This document shows, piece after piece, positions 36,805 to 46,283 of a DNA stretch of 64,000 bases; position 1 is the stretch's first letter, and every line of letters starts with the position of its first letter. The notes under the pieces are model-generated. The model was not told the DNA's origin and did no database searches. It was given only the letters and a program-made list of their open reading frames with translations. The stretch spans positions 38,841 to 102,840 of the forward strand of contig JACPHN010000075.1 in the NCBI GenBank assembly GCA_016188575.1, in the 5' to 3' direction. The translations under genes were made by a program, and so were the position numbers. This DNA comes from Candidatus Schekmanbacteria bacterium (GTDB taxonomy: Bacteria > CSSED10-310 > JACPHN01).

Positions 36805-37701
36805 TTGAGCAAGGGCACGATCACGGCGCGCGGCCCCGTCGGCCGCAGGCTCATCCAGATGCTGCGCCGAGAGCGGGGCCGGAAGGTCGTCAGCTTCGCC
36901 ACCATGGCCGCGGGCGCCCAGCACGCCCGCGACCTGCAGCAGTCCGCGATCTCTCGCGACGAGCTGGACAAGCACGATCCCTCCCACGGCTGGTACGTCC
37001 TCGCCCGGCACCAGCTCTCGATCTTCATCCAGCAGACCGCGGCGCTGCGCGAGACGCGGTGCTTCACCGACCCGATCAACGACGCCGAGGACGAGTACAT
37101 GCCCACCGGTCCGCCGATGAGCCCGTTGACCCGGAGCTACTTCTTCTTCTGCTCGGCCTGCGACCTCTCGCCGAAGGGTGACGGCGAGACGCTCGCCAGC
37201 GCCACGCTCGACTTGGTGCGGGAGATCGGCACCGAGCCCCATCTGCTCGCCGCCATGGACGCCCTTGAGCGGTCGCGGATGGGGCTGTGGGTGCATCAGG
37301 GGCTCGACGGCAACCGCGTCGTGCTGCGGGAGCTGGTCACCGACGAGGAGCATCGGTGCGTCGTGCCGTCCGGCTACCGGGGGCGCAAGGGCGAGGTGTG
37401 GCTCGTGCGCGTGCTCCCCCCAGGTGCGCCCGGCCTTCACGCTGTCGTTATCACGACGCCCTACGTGCTCATCCGCACCGCGCCGGCGCACTGGCTCGCC
37501 TACCTGGACCGAGCGCTCGGGTCGTGCCCGGCCGAGCAGCGCCGGAAGGTCTACCCCCTGCTGATGAAGTACGGCGAGAACCCGCGCTATTGGCCGGAGT
37601 ACGTCTTCGCGGGCTACGTCAACTACCAGTCGGACGTGGTGTTCCTCACGGGGTTGCCCGACATCAAGGCGAGCCAGCCGCACTCGCGAATCAACTCGTG
37701 A
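36805..37701 (+). CDS. Unknown protein upstream of a helicase remnant
   Basis: A 298-residue soluble protein I do not recognise. TTG at 36805 is chosen as the start because AAGGAGG sits 4 bases upstream; an ATG 11 codons earlier lacks such a site. The sequence has an N-terminal basic block (RGPVGRRLIQMLRRERGRKV), SFATMAAGAQHARDLQQSA, an aromatic region LTRSYFFFCSACDLSPKGDG, and a C-terminal YPLLMKYGENPRYWPEYVF. The last bases overlap a GTG that opens a DUF3427-type helicase fragment, so the two belonged to one operon. Given a setting full of mobile elements and a helicase partner, a defence role is possible, but this is inference only. Confidence 0.6.
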   Translation: MSKGTITARGPVGRRLIQMLRRERGRKVVSFATMAAGAQHARDLQQSAISRDELDKHDPSHGWYVLARHQLSIFIQQTAALRETRCFTDPINDAEDEYMPTGPPMSPLTRSYFFFCSACDLSPKGDGETLASATLDLVREIGTEPHLLAAMDALERSRMGLWVHQGLDGNRVVLRELVTDEEHRCVVPSGYRGRKGEVWLVRVLPPGAPGLHAVVITTPYVLIRTAPAHWLAYLDRALGSCPAEQRRKVYPLLMKYGENPRYWPEYVFAGYVNYQSDVVFLTGLPDIKASQPHSRINS

Positions 37702-37985
37702 GGCTCGCCCCCGGCATCTGCGAGCAGCTCGTCACGACCGAGCTGCGGGCCCTTCTCGACGATCCGGCGTGGTTGGCCGGCGAGGAGGGACTCGGAGACG
37801 CCGCCGCTCCCGACCTGCTGGCACGCCCACGTCTACGAGGCCGTTCGGCGCGCGCTCGGGGGCGTCGGTGGGAACCGACGCATCGAGCGCCAGATCGATG
37901 TAGTCAACGGAGCTCTCGCGCTGCTCGCCGCGCGGCACCCCGACCATGTGGAGGCGAGCGACGCCGTCACGCTCCAGCTCCGCCG
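37698..37985 (+). pseudogene. N-terminal fragment of a DUF3427-type DEAD-box helicase
   Basis: Starts at GTG overlapping the previous stop. The first frame reads RLAPGICEQLVTTELRALLD and AAAPDLLAR. One extra C at 37825-37829 shifts the frame, after which HVYEAVRRALGGVGGNRRIE and QIDVVNGALALLAARHPDHV continue the pattern. This layout is that of the N-terminal domain in large helicases of the DUF3427 group. Similarity ends by about 37985, so the helicase and nuclease-like core are missing. Assignment is by remembered pattern and moderate. Confidence 0.5.
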
Positions 37986-38248
37986 CGGCACGGCTCGTTG
38001 GGCGCGCTCCAACCGCGTAAACCCTGGCAACGAACGACAGGCCGTGTCTTCTCCTCCCGCGCAGCCCACACCTCCGCCCTTTCGCGCCATCGCGTGCGCG
38101 GCAGCCTGAATTTCACATGTCGTACGTGCAAAGACACCCCCGGGCATGAAAGCTGGGCTGCGTGGACGCTGAGCCCGCCGTATCGCCGCCTGGCCACGCC
38201 CGGGCCGGATGCCGCAATGTCCTCGCTTCTGCCATTCTTGCTCGCGGC

Positions 38249-40013
38249 TTACCCCGGTGGTCGATCTCTTCCCGGTCGGATCGCCAATCTTCCGTAGACA
38301 TTGGCGTCCAGGGCCAGAAAGTGGAGGATCTTGTGCTGCACGTCATTGAGCGGGGTTATATGGTAGCCGAGCCGGCCGCCGGCGGTCACGGCACTGAGTG
38401 TCAGACCGGTAAAGACGCGAAGCATGGCCTCGGTTGTCGGCTTTTGGGTGGCCCGCCTCGGGTTTCCGGCGTACAAACCGCTGAGCTCCCTTTGCGCCTG
38501 GGCGAGATTTCGCCGGACGAAAAACTCGGTCAAGGTCAACACCATCAGTGCCAGAAACAGCAAGCGTGTCAGCCCTTTGACGTGGTCGTCGCGTTGAATC
38601 TGAATCGGCGCGAGCCCGAGCGGTTTGCCTTTCAGACGACCCCTCCCCCGCTCGATGGTGATGGCACCCCGATAGGTGTCGTACGCCTTTCGAGACGGGA
38701 GCTCGTTCACCTCCGCGTTGGTTACGTACAGGCGCCATCCGAGCATCGCGCGAGCCACGCGAATGACACCTGGCCGCCGCTGAGCTCGATTTCGTACCAC
38801 GTTATCTTCGCGGTGCGGGCCGGCCGGTCCTTGTAGCCGCGCGTGGCAATGTCCTTCTCCTTCTTGATCAGATTCACGGCGAGCTCGGCTTCGACGTCAG
38901 TGTCGCGCAGGAGCTTCATGACCTCCTTGCGAAGCGGTTCCTTGGCCGACCAAGTGCGATGACCAGGGCCGGGAGGCGGAGCCAGAGCGCGGAGCTTTGG
39001 TTCCAGGTCCGTCAGGCGCTGGTCATGGGTGTGGCGGAGCTTTCCCGCCAGTGCCGGGGAAAACACGACGATGACGCGCTCATCCCACCTGAGCACCTGA
39101 CTATCGACGACGGCCTGCTGCTCGCTGACGACCTCGAAACCAAGAGCCTGGGCCTTGTTTTCTCCTTCTTGCCGTCGGGGCGTTTGACCTCGACTTCGAC
39201 CCACCACACCGTGGAGCGACGACATGTTTTCGCTGCCGCATCTCTTGAAGCAGTCTCCACAGGAGCTCCTGATTGGTCGGGCTCCAGGGCAGCGACGTAG
39301 CGATCGCCCGCGGCCGCGATGTGCGCACGGGTGGCCACCGCGCTCATCTTGCAATCCGCCACGAAGAGCCGCGGCCCCTTGACGACGACGCCCTTGGTGC
39401 GCTCGATCACGGGCACGTAGAGGATGTCGTCACTGCTGTTCCCGGCAACCACCAAGGTCGCGATCGGCAATCCGAGCGGATCGACAGTCGCCATCATGAG
39501 CTTGAGCTGGGCGAGATCCGGCCGATGATCCTTGCTGTGACCCAGGCGGAACAGCCCGTCCGGGTCAACGGCACGGTAGCTCGAAGCCGTGGTTGCATCG
39601 AGGCGGAGTGGCTGCCCGGCGAGGTCGTACACGCGGATGATGCGCTGCCCGAGCTCCCGCTCGATTGCCGCCCAAGACGCCTCGTCCGCGAGGTACCAAA
39701 GCAGATCGGCAAGCCGATCATCCGCGAAATCCTTGGCCTGCGGTTCGACATTCGCGACGCCGGCGAGGACGGCCCGCAAGGTGCTCAGATGCGATGCCGC
39801 CCAGTCTTCGACGCGGCACATCCGATGATCGGCTTCGGAAAGAATGTAAGTCAGCCAGGTCGTGAGCAGCCAGCCAAAGCTGAGGCCGCCGCGGTTGCCG
39901 TGCGGCACCAGTGCCCGATCAACGACGCTGGGCAGTCCCATGCGATCTTGCAGGTGGATCAACAGAGGAATATCGTCGACGCGCTCGGCGCGAATATCGA
40001 GTTCGCTTGCCAT
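38249..40013 (-). pseudogene. IS1634-like transposase, two frameshifts
   Basis: An IS1634-family DDE transposase gene spread over three frames. The N-part from 40013 reads ELDIRAERVDDIPLLIHLQD and LVPHGNRGGLSFGWLLTTWL, then the first catalytic Asp in PLRLDATTASSYRAVDPDGL and GHSKDHRPDLAQLKLMM. The middle (frame 2, to 38722) carries EVVSEQQAVVDSQVLRWDER and GPGHRTWSAKEPLRKEVMKL. The C-part (to 38249) has LGWRLYVTNAEVNELPSRKA and YRGAITIERGRGRLKGKPLG with the closing Glu. Two frameshifts make it inactive. Full-length relatives are about 560-600 residues. Confidence 0.85.
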
Positions 40014-40127
40014 GGATTGGCAAGAATAGCAGAAGAGCACGAAAGTACAAGTCATTTATAGAGAATGGGCTCCATATATGATGCCCGCCAGTTCTCTCAT
40101 TTCACTCGGGAATGGTCGAACAGTGAG

Positions 40128-40716
40128 TCATTACGCCGTCCAATGACGCCGCGATGCAGGCAACACGGGGCTCGTCCGGCAAGCTCTCCGCGGCCCTGAC
40201 CTTGGCCTCGATGTCCTGGCGATCCGCCTCGATGATCTCGCCGGGCCGCTTGGGTAGTCGGTCGAGGCTGCTCACCGATGCGGTCATCCCGGAAGGGCAC
40301 CAAGCAGCCGATGCGACTCGGCCTTCCCATTCACGACGATGCCATTCGCCCGGACGTCGAGTCGCGCGAGCGTGGCCGGGGTAATCTCACTGCCCAATCG
40401 CTTGAGCAGCTCCCTCGCGTTGGCCTCGATGTCGGCGAGATCCGCGGCGATCTCGTCCGGAGCCCGGTTCACTTGCTCGTCGACATGAGCCGATAGGCGG
40501 CGAAAGGCCTGGTTCGAAGCGAGCGCGAAGTGGGCTTCGGCGATAGACTCGAGCGTCGAATTCGGCAACGATGGCACCGGACTGTCCTCCTGAAGGGGCG
40601 TCAACTACGCGTTTCAGGCGTCTCAGTTGACACCATGGACAGTCCATCGCGCTTCGTCAACCCCCCGTTCCCCAATCTGGTCGAATCGGCAAAGTCCCAC
40701 ACTCCGGACCGACACC
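40128..40716 (-). mobile_element. ISKra4-like element, internal-deletion derivative 2
   Basis: Reads on the minus strand from the left end GGTGTCGGTCCGGAGTGT (starting at 40716). The transposase start (about 40568: SLPNSTLESIAEAHFALAS, RAPDEIAADLADIEANAREL, RLDVRANGIVV) is joined directly to AESHRLLGALPG. Against the copy at 62498 this lacks about 60 codons. A later frame then gives MTASVSSLDRLPKRPGEIIE and ACIAASLDGVM, which stops at about 40128. The element is dead but keeps its left end and start. It cuts into the gene whose tail lies at 40717-40978. Confidence 0.75.
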
Positions 40717-40978
40717 GTCTGCAGTACGAGGTCACGACGCTCGCGTCCCGGAGCAGTCGAGCGCCGTCGAAGTCCCGGATCTCGGCGCCGTGGGACGCGA
40801 GCTCGAACGCCAGGTGACTCCGACCACCACCGAGAAGGGAGAGCAGCGCTACCGCCACGCCCTGGCGTGGGCTCTGGGTGACGTGCCAAATCTCGCGAAG
40901 AAGCTGATCACGGTGCTCTCCATGGGCGCGGAGGACGGCAAGAAGCTGTACCGCATCGAGCTGTCCCCCCGTGGATAA
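40717..40978 (+). pseudogene. C-terminal fragment of an unrecognised protein
   Basis: An open frame with no start, beginning exactly where the ISKra4-like end stops. It reads RVPEQSSAVEVPDLGAVGRE, TTEKGEQRYRHALAWALGDV and PNLAKKLITVLSMGAEDGKK and ends LYRIELSPRG before TAA at 40976-40978. The composition is that of a real, conserved C-terminus, but I do not recognise the family. It was probably truncated by insertion or recombination of the element. Confidence 0.45.
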
Positions 40979-41095
40979 AGCAGATGGCTACAGCCGCACG
41001 AGGATCCTGGCGCCGAGCAGACCATCCAGCCCGCGGGAAAAAGTCCCGCAGCGGTGCTATCCTCGATCAGGCAAGCCGCAAGAAAGGACAGGACG

Positions 41096-41646
41096 TTGAG
41101 CACAGCAGCGATTCAAGAACGTCTGATTACCGCCGACGAGTTCGAGCGCATCGCCCATCGATACGGTCGTTCCGAGCTTATCGACGGGAGGATTGTCCAG
41201 TTGAGCCCTACCGGTTGGAAGCATGGTGATATCGAAGCGCAAATCATTCTGCTCTTGCGGCCCTATGTGAGACGCCAGCAGCTCGGATTCGTCGGCACTG
41301 GCGAAGTCGGCTGCAGGTTGCCCAATGGCCGGGTTCGTGCGCCGGACGTGCTGTTTGTTCGCCAGGAAAGGCTTGTTGGCCTTCCCGAAGATGGCTTCCT
41401 GCCTTTCGCCCCCGACCTGGCGGTCGAAGTCGTCTCGCCCGACGACAGCCCGCGCGAGGTCCGCGACAATCCAACGATTGGCTCGCCGCCGGCTCTGAGG
41501 CCGTTTGGACCGTCGATCCCGCCACCCGCACCGTCACCGTCTACGCGCTCGCCAAGACCCCCCGCATCCTCGGCATCGGCGAGACTCTCGAGGGCGGCTC
41601 TGTTCTGCCCCGCTTCGCCTGCACCGTGGCAGAGATCTTCGGCTAG
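41096..41646 (+). pseudogene. Uma2-family PD-(D/E)XK endonuclease, one-base deletion
   Basis: A Uma2-type nuclease-fold protein (function of the family in vivo is unclear). The TTG at 41096 follows AAGAAAGGACAG. The first frame has ITADEFERIAHRYGRSELID, GRIVQLSPTGWKHGDIEAQI, LPNGRVRAPDVLFVRQERL and LAVEVVSPDDSPREVRD with catalytic Asp and Glu. At about 41469 one missing base shifts the frame. After it NDWLAAGSEAVWTVDPATRT and TVYALAKTPRILGIGETLEG run to the TAG at 41644-41646, exactly as in intact family members. The final 60 residues are lost as read. Confidence 0.85.
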
Positions 41647-41733
41647 ATTTGCTCGAGCACCTGGAGCAACCGTAACCAGGTTTCGGCCGCCAGCTCGTCC
41701 GCCGCGGCCGACCGGTCCCCTTGTGCGCGATTC

Positions 41734-42321
41734 GTGGCCACCTTCGAGGCCGCGGTAAAACTTTCCATGACCAATCCGACCCCGTTCGGCCGCGCCGCGC
41801 GCATCAAGCAGACGGTCAGCGAGCTGTGCGATGCCCGGGGGGTGCACGAGCGATGGTGCATCAAGGTGGCGGCGCTACTGTCACAGCTTGGTTGCGTGAC
41901 TTTGCCTCCGGACGTGGCCGAGCGGTTCTACTGCGGGCAGCCGCTAGTAGCGGAGGAGGGGCTCGTCCGCAAGCTTCCCGAAGTCGTCCTGCGGCTGTTC
42001 GGGCACATTCCGCGGCTCGAACCGATTCTGGAAATTCTCGCCGTCCAGTTGCGGAGCCAGGGCCGGCGACAATCACCGGTCCGCGGCCGGGCGAGCCAGC
42101 GCGCCAGTTGCATTCTTGCTGCCGCCATGGATTGCGAGGTGCTCGAGTCGCGCGGCTTGCCGATCCAGACGGTGATCGATACCCTGCTCGTAGGGTGCGG
42201 CTACGACGTGACCGACGGCTTCGTCGCCCGCGCCCACTCGTTTCCTTGTGGTCGCGTGAAGGAGCCGGTCAGAGTCATCGTGCGCCCGCCCGCGACCCCC
42301 GGGACCGGCGGCGGAGAGTGA
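41734..42321 (+). pseudogene. C-terminal part of an HD-domain phosphohydrolase regulator
   Basis: Frame open from about 41647, without a good start (GTG at 41734 is possible). The sequence LSMTNPTPFGRAARIKQTVS, then HERWCIKVAALLSQLGCVTL and LVRKLPEVVLRLFGHIPRLE, matches the back half of response-regulator proteins with a degenerate HD-GYP-like domain. The receiver domain and the HD metal ligands expected upstream are missing. I read this as a 5'-truncated gene. It is convergent with the phosphoesterase gene, and a short REP-like hairpin lies at about 42338-42373. Confidence 0.55.
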
Positions 42322-42337
42322 GGGGCGACCTCGCCTC

Positions 42338-42373
42338 TTCCTCACCTCCCTTCGCTTGTGGGTGGAGATGAGG
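42338..42373. repeat. REP-like palindrome at the end of the phosphoesterase gene
   Basis: CTCACCTCCC and GGTGGAGATGAGG form an imperfect stem, resembling the palindromic core of the dispersed element at 7780, 23731 and 52371. It overlaps the last codons of the minus-strand gene and may act as a transcription end. Confidence 0.4.
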
Positions 42374-43847
42374 AGGGGGGCCGGCAGGCCAACGGCTCTG
42401 CAGCGCCCTCCGGCCATTCGAACAGGGTCGCGCGGCGACCGCCAGTTGTTCCGCTATCGGGTTGCAGCCAGACGAAGGTTGCAGCACCGATGCGGCGGGT
42501 GCACCCGGGATCCGCGAAGGCGGGCGACCAGAAACCGCAGTTCAGGTAGTCGATGCCGCCGATTCGCGTCCGGGTTGGCTGGTGCGTGTGTCCAAAAACG
42601 ATCCGGCTCGCCCCGGTCACGGTCGCAATCAGCTCGGCCAGTGACGGCGTGAGCAGCGGGGAGCGGCCCGTGCCGGGGGTCACAGACAGCGAATAGACGA
42701 GGTAGGGAAAGAGCAGAATCGCGAGCGGCACGAAAACCCACAGCGGGCTGATCGGCCACACGAAGTTGACCATCAGGACGATCTGCCAGGCGACGTAGAC
42801 GATGATCACGAGCAAGAGGCCGCGGTCCAGCCACAGCTCGCGAACGATCGTGAACGGGTGCCGGCACGCCGAGGGCACGCTGGCCACGTGGAGCTTGCGG
42901 ACTGCCGATGCCGACACCTGCGAGCGGCGCGCGATCTCTGCGACCTTCCCATCGACCAACAGCGGGTCGCGCATTGCCGGCAGCCAGAAGTCTCGGAGCG
43001 CGATCACCAACGTCACCGTGGCGCCCCAGAACCAGGTCCACAGGAGGAGTGGCTGGGTCAACACCATGTGCCGCAGGTAGAACCGAGCGTACTCGCGGCC
43101 GCTCATGATGTAGTTTTCGGTAGCGTTGGGGTTGAAGTAGCCCATGCCGTTGAGCATGTACCGTTCCGCCAGGTCACCGAAGGGGATGCGAACGCGAGGC
43201 CGACCATCGCGCTCGATCAGCGGATCGATGGCGCTCTTGGCCACACAGAACGGGTCGTACTGGTGCCCGTGGCTGATGTAGGTGTCGGCGCCGCTGACAT
43301 AGAACCAGTCGCAAAATACCAGCGCTTCGGGTCGCTCGTCGGGGGGCTTCGCCGCCTCTGGTGCGGATTCGCCGATGAAGACGGCCCCTCCCTGCCGCCG
43401 CTCGAAACCGAGCGCCAGCCGGAGGCGCTCCTGGACCTTCGGCCAGGTGAGCTCGACGTCGTGGTTTCCGATGATGATGACGACGCGGTTGCCGCGCCGC
43501 AGAAACTCGCCGAGCCCCGTGAACCATTCGGGATGGTCCTCGATGATGCAGTCGAGCTTGAAGAGCGACATCCACTCTTCGCTGCCGAGGCCGCGCCGCC
43601 GCGCCAGCCAATCGACGGGCTGCTGGCCATCTTCGGGCAGCCTGGTGATGCTGTCGAAATCGAACGTATCGCCGTTCAGCACCAGCTCGACGGGCTCGCG
43701 CGCGGTCTCCTCGACGTGGCAAAGGAGGCGACAAAAATCGGCGTCCATAAAGTGCTGCCGCTGTTTGAAGGCTTTCCACAGCGGTCGCTTGGGATCGACG
43801 ACCGCTGCATCGGCGAGGTGCTGATCCGAGACGATGATCGTATGCAT
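42342..43847 (-). CDS. Membrane-bound calcineurin-like phosphoesterase
   Basis: A 501-residue protein. The N-half is a metallophosphoesterase: TIIVSDQHLAD (metal site DxH), ELVLNGDTFDFD, VVIIIGNHDVEL (GNHD) and TYISHGHQYDPF. The C-half has about three to four membrane helices (VLTQPLLLWTWFWGATVTLV, LLVIIVYVAWQIVLMVNFVW, PLAILLFPYLVYSLSV), after which a last phosphoesterase motif SRIVFGHTHQPTRTR appears. So the catalytic fold is split around membrane segments. It starts where the acyl-CoA dehydrogenase-like gene stops (1-base overlap) and is the third gene of an operon. Substrate unknown; lipid or nucleotide head groups are possible (inference). Confidence 0.85.
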   Translation of the reverse strand: MHTIIVSDQHLADAAVVDPKRPLWKAFKQRQHFMDADFCRLLCHVEETAREPVELVLNGDTFDFDSITRLPEDGQQPVDWLARRRGLGSEEWMSLFKLDCIIEDHPEWFTGLGEFLRRGNRVVIIIGNHDVELTWPKVQERLRLALGFERRQGGAVFIGESAPEAAKPPDERPEALVFCDWFYVSGADTYISHGHQYDPFCVAKSAIDPLIERDGRPRVRIPFGDLAERYMLNGMGYFNPNATENYIMSGREYARFYLRHMVLTQPLLLWTWFWGATVTLVIALRDFWLPAMRDPLLVDGKVAEIARRSQVSASAVRKLHVASVPSACRHPFTIVRELWLDRGLLLVIIVYVAWQIVLMVNFVWPISPLWVFVPLAILLFPYLVYSLSVTPGTGRSPLLTPSLAELIATVTGASRIVFGHTHQPTRTRIGGIDYLNCGFWSPAFADPGCTRRIGAATFVWLQPDSGTTGGRRATLFEWPEGAAEPLACRPPSSSPPTSEGR

Positions 43848-44761
43848 CAAGGTTCTCCGTCCGCGCCTCGCTTCAGCCGCCGCCAAGCGGCCTCCGACCG
43901 AAGCTGGTGCGCGCGCTCCGCGACCGACAGCAGCGCGATGTCGCGTTGCCAGCGCTGCCGAACAGGAGACGGGGCCACCGACCAGAGCCCATCCATTGCC
44001 GCCAGCAGGCGGCGCCGCAGGGAAGAGAAACCGGCGAGCGGCTCCACCCGACTCAGGGCGCCAACCTCCATAATGAGCGCGAGGATTCCCTCGCGGGTCG
44101 AATGAACCCACCGGTACCGCTGCGCCATACGCCACAGATATCCGAGCAGACCGGCGTTGACGTGGATGTCCTCAGTCGTGCGGAATGACTTGATGTACTG
44201 CTCGTAGCCGTCCCCGGACAGCACGGCGGAAGCGGGCTCAGGCACGTCGTCGAGCGTTAGCTCGGCGTGTGGGATTTCGGGGACGAACGACAGGTCGGGC
44301 ATCGCGTCCAGGATGACACCTGCTAGCCGCGCCGGGATGCGCACGAGCGTGAGGCGGTTGCGGCCCGCTTCGTCCTGCCCGATGGAGGCGGCGACCAGCA
44401 GACATTCTGCGCATTGCCCGAAGGTATTGAATCGCTTCTGCCCATCCAACCGGTAGCCGTCTCCATCCGGGCGAAGCGAGGTAGGGATTGAGCGCGGATG
44501 GCCGCCGCTCGGCTCGGTGACGCACAAGGCTACCATCTGCGCGGCGGGCAGCGCCGCCTGATAACCTGCGGCAAAGGCCCACCCCACGCCATCGGCGAGC
44601 ATGCCACCAACCACGGCGAGCTCAGCCGTGCTCGGCCACGATCGCGGCGCCTCCGCGAGCACCTTCCAGCGCTCGTGCGGCGCAGCAGGCGGCGGCGCCG
44701 CCGCCCGCAAGGCGGCTCCCTCCGCGGCGAACAAATGGACGAGAAACCTATGCTCGGTCAT
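43847..44761 (-). CDS. Acyl-CoA dehydrogenase-like flavoprotein
   Basis: A 304-residue protein resembling acyl-CoA dehydrogenases, but shorter than the usual 380-400 residues. The central beta-domain block is visible: ALCVTEPSGGHPRSI, then DGYRLDGQKRFNTFGQCAEC and LLVAASIG. The helical C-terminal domain has a conserved-looking YEQYIKSFRTTEDIHVNAGL and MAQRYRWVHSTREGIL. The catalytic Glu is not identifiable by eye. The start overlaps the end of the methyltransferase gene by 14 bases. Its role in the operon is not known; it might act on a carboxylate whose ester is made by the upstream methyltransferase (inference). Confidence 0.7.
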   Translation of the reverse strand: MTEHRFLVHLFAAEGAALRAAAPPPAAPHERWKVLAEAPRSWPSTAELAVVGGMLADGVGWAFAAGYQAALPAAQMVALCVTEPSGGHPRSIPTSLRPDGDGYRLDGQKRFNTFGQCAECLLVAASIGQDEAGRNRLTLVRIPARLAGVILDAMPDLSFVPEIPHAELTLDDVPEPASAVLSGDGYEQYIKSFRTTEDIHVNAGLLGYLWRMAQRYRWVHSTREGILALIMEVGALSRVEPLAGFSSLRRRLLAAMDGLWSVAPSPVRQRWQRDIALLSVAERAHQLRSEAAWRRLKRGADGEP

Positions 44762-45647
44762 CACCAGCAATGGCCTCGAGGACCCGAACCAGGCCATCGG
44801 GGACGGGGTGCGGCCAGACCCATTGCGATATCCTGGCCGCGACCCTCGCCGTGGGCGGCGGGTAGCTTGGCGCATGCACAGACACCGAGCCGAATCCCTG
44901 ACTTCGCAGCGAGGCCACGGCCGACGGCTCGTCTGCAAAATGCCAGTGTACGGCACCACCCGTATACCAGCTCAGCAGGTGCCGGAACATTTTCACGGCA
45001 CCAAGGGTGTCCGCCGCCATGCGTAGGTTCAGATCCGATATGTACGCACCCCTCGGAAAGCGCCGCAGAAACTGGGCCAGGCGGCGCCAAATGCCCTCGA
45101 CGGTCGCTCGATCGAAGTAAGGCAACAACCCTTCCGTGATGACGGCAGTGCCTTTCGCTTCGTCGACGACCCCGCGAGTGGCGGCGCCGAGGCTGAGCTC
45201 GCCGGTGTCGGCGAGCGCGTCCATGGCGACGATATGGTGGTTGGGCTCGAGCAGGCTGGCGGACGCGAGCACGGCCCGCTTCTGCGCGGCCATATCCGGC
45301 AGATCGCCCTCCACATACGTCAGACCTTCCGAACGGTAGCGCTCGGCGACGCGCACGCCACGCGCCGACAAGCCGCCGGCGATCTCCACCACCTGCCGCA
45401 CGTCGCCGCGGCGAATGAGGCGATCCAGCGTCTCGTCGATTAGACGATGCCGCAATAGCAGCGCGCCCTCAAGGGTCAGGCCGCCCGTGACCACCGAGCC
45501 CACCCGCAGGAACGGCTCCAGCACGTGAAACATCGCGGCGCCGCGGCGCGTCTTCAAGGCTGGCGAGGACAAGCCATTTCGGTACCAAACATGCCCCGTG
45601 TAATGAGCCGTCGGCGAGATCCGCGCGCTTTCCAGGTGATGGTGCAT
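44748..45647 (-). CDS. LCM-type SAM-dependent carboxyl methyltransferase
   Basis: A 299-residue enzyme of the leucine-carboxyl-methyltransferase family (PPM1-like), which O-methylates carboxylates of small molecules or peptides. Features are the N-terminal TAHYTGHVWYRNGLSSPAL, the SAM site VVEIAGGLSARGVRVAERYR, YVEGDLPDMAAQKRAVL and the acidic FDRATVEGIWRRL with LPYF. The C-terminus ends FADEPSAVASLRSQGFGSVS. First gene of a three-gene operon with the dehydrogenase-like and phosphoesterase genes. The promoter at 45656-45684 lies so close that the message is probably leaderless. Confidence 0.85.
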   Translation of the reverse strand: MHHHLESARISPTAHYTGHVWYRNGLSSPALKTRRGAAMFHVLEPFLRVGSVVTGGLTLEGALLLRHRLIDETLDRLIRRGDVRQVVEIAGGLSARGVRVAERYRSEGLTYVEGDLPDMAAQKRAVLASASLLEPNHHIVAMDALADTGELSLGAATRGVVDEAKGTAVITEGLLPYFDRATVEGIWRRLAQFLRRFPRGAYISDLNLRMAADTLGAVKMFRHLLSWYTGGAVHWHFADEPSAVASLRSQGFGSVSVHAPSYPPPTARVAARISQWVWPHPVPDGLVRVLEAIAGDDRA

Positions 45648-46283
45648 CTAGAGCGAGTGTATGTGCCCGTGACGCGGTCGTCAAGCGTACGTTCGCATGA
45701 TCCACCGCCGAACCCGTAACAAGGTGTTCTCGGAGCGCAGCGGAACGGCCTGTTCGGTGCTCACCTTCCCCCGGACAAGGCATTCGCCGTCCTGGCGCAT
45801 CTGCGCGAAGGTTGTGGGATCCGAACCAGGCCCCGACTCGTGGGCGCCCAGTGCTGCTGGCCGGTGCACACACGGGTCATGACCGAGTATCGACCTGCCC
45901 CATGTAGCCCAACGATGCCCGCCGGCCTGGTTGATCACCTGTGGACCATGGGGGAGTGGGAGGCCTTTCGGGCTTGCCACCCACAGCCATCATGGGGCAC
46001 CACCCCGCGGCCTTGATCCACCGCCCCCAAGCAATCGATGCGATGGCTGACCGGTAATGTGGGGTTCCGTCTTCACCAGCGCCGGACGGTCATGGTAGAA
46101 GCGCGACCAGACTCTGGCCGGCGACGCGGGGACAAAGGGGGCCGCGACGAGACGCTTGAACGCTGGTCGACTCGCCTTGGCGAGCTGACGGCCTGACCGG
46201 ATGCGGGCGGACGGATTCGATGCTCCGCCTGTGGGAACCGAGCGAGGGCGGCCAGGAATCCAGGAGGAGCAGGTTACGGGCTG
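45648..46283. other. Intergenic region of the carboxyl methyltransferase operon
   Basis: About 640 bp with no credible gene. The left edge holds the promoter at 45656-45684. The remainder shows only shadow frames. The right side merges with the IS1380-like remnant, whose 5' end I cannot delimit. Confidence 0.4.
45656..45684 (-). promoter_or_regulatory. Sigma-70-type promoter, probably leaderless, for the carboxyl methyltransferase operon
   Basis: On the minus strand TTGACG and TACACT are separated by 17 bases. The -10 ends 8 bases before the ATG at 45647, and the gap (CGCTCTAG) has no Shine-Dalgarno sequence. Confidence 0.65.

Noticed and set aside
42858-44105. Long plus-strand open frame opposite the phosphoesterase and dehydrogenase-like genes
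   Set aside because: It is antisense to two genes with clear domains and contains no family motif of its own.
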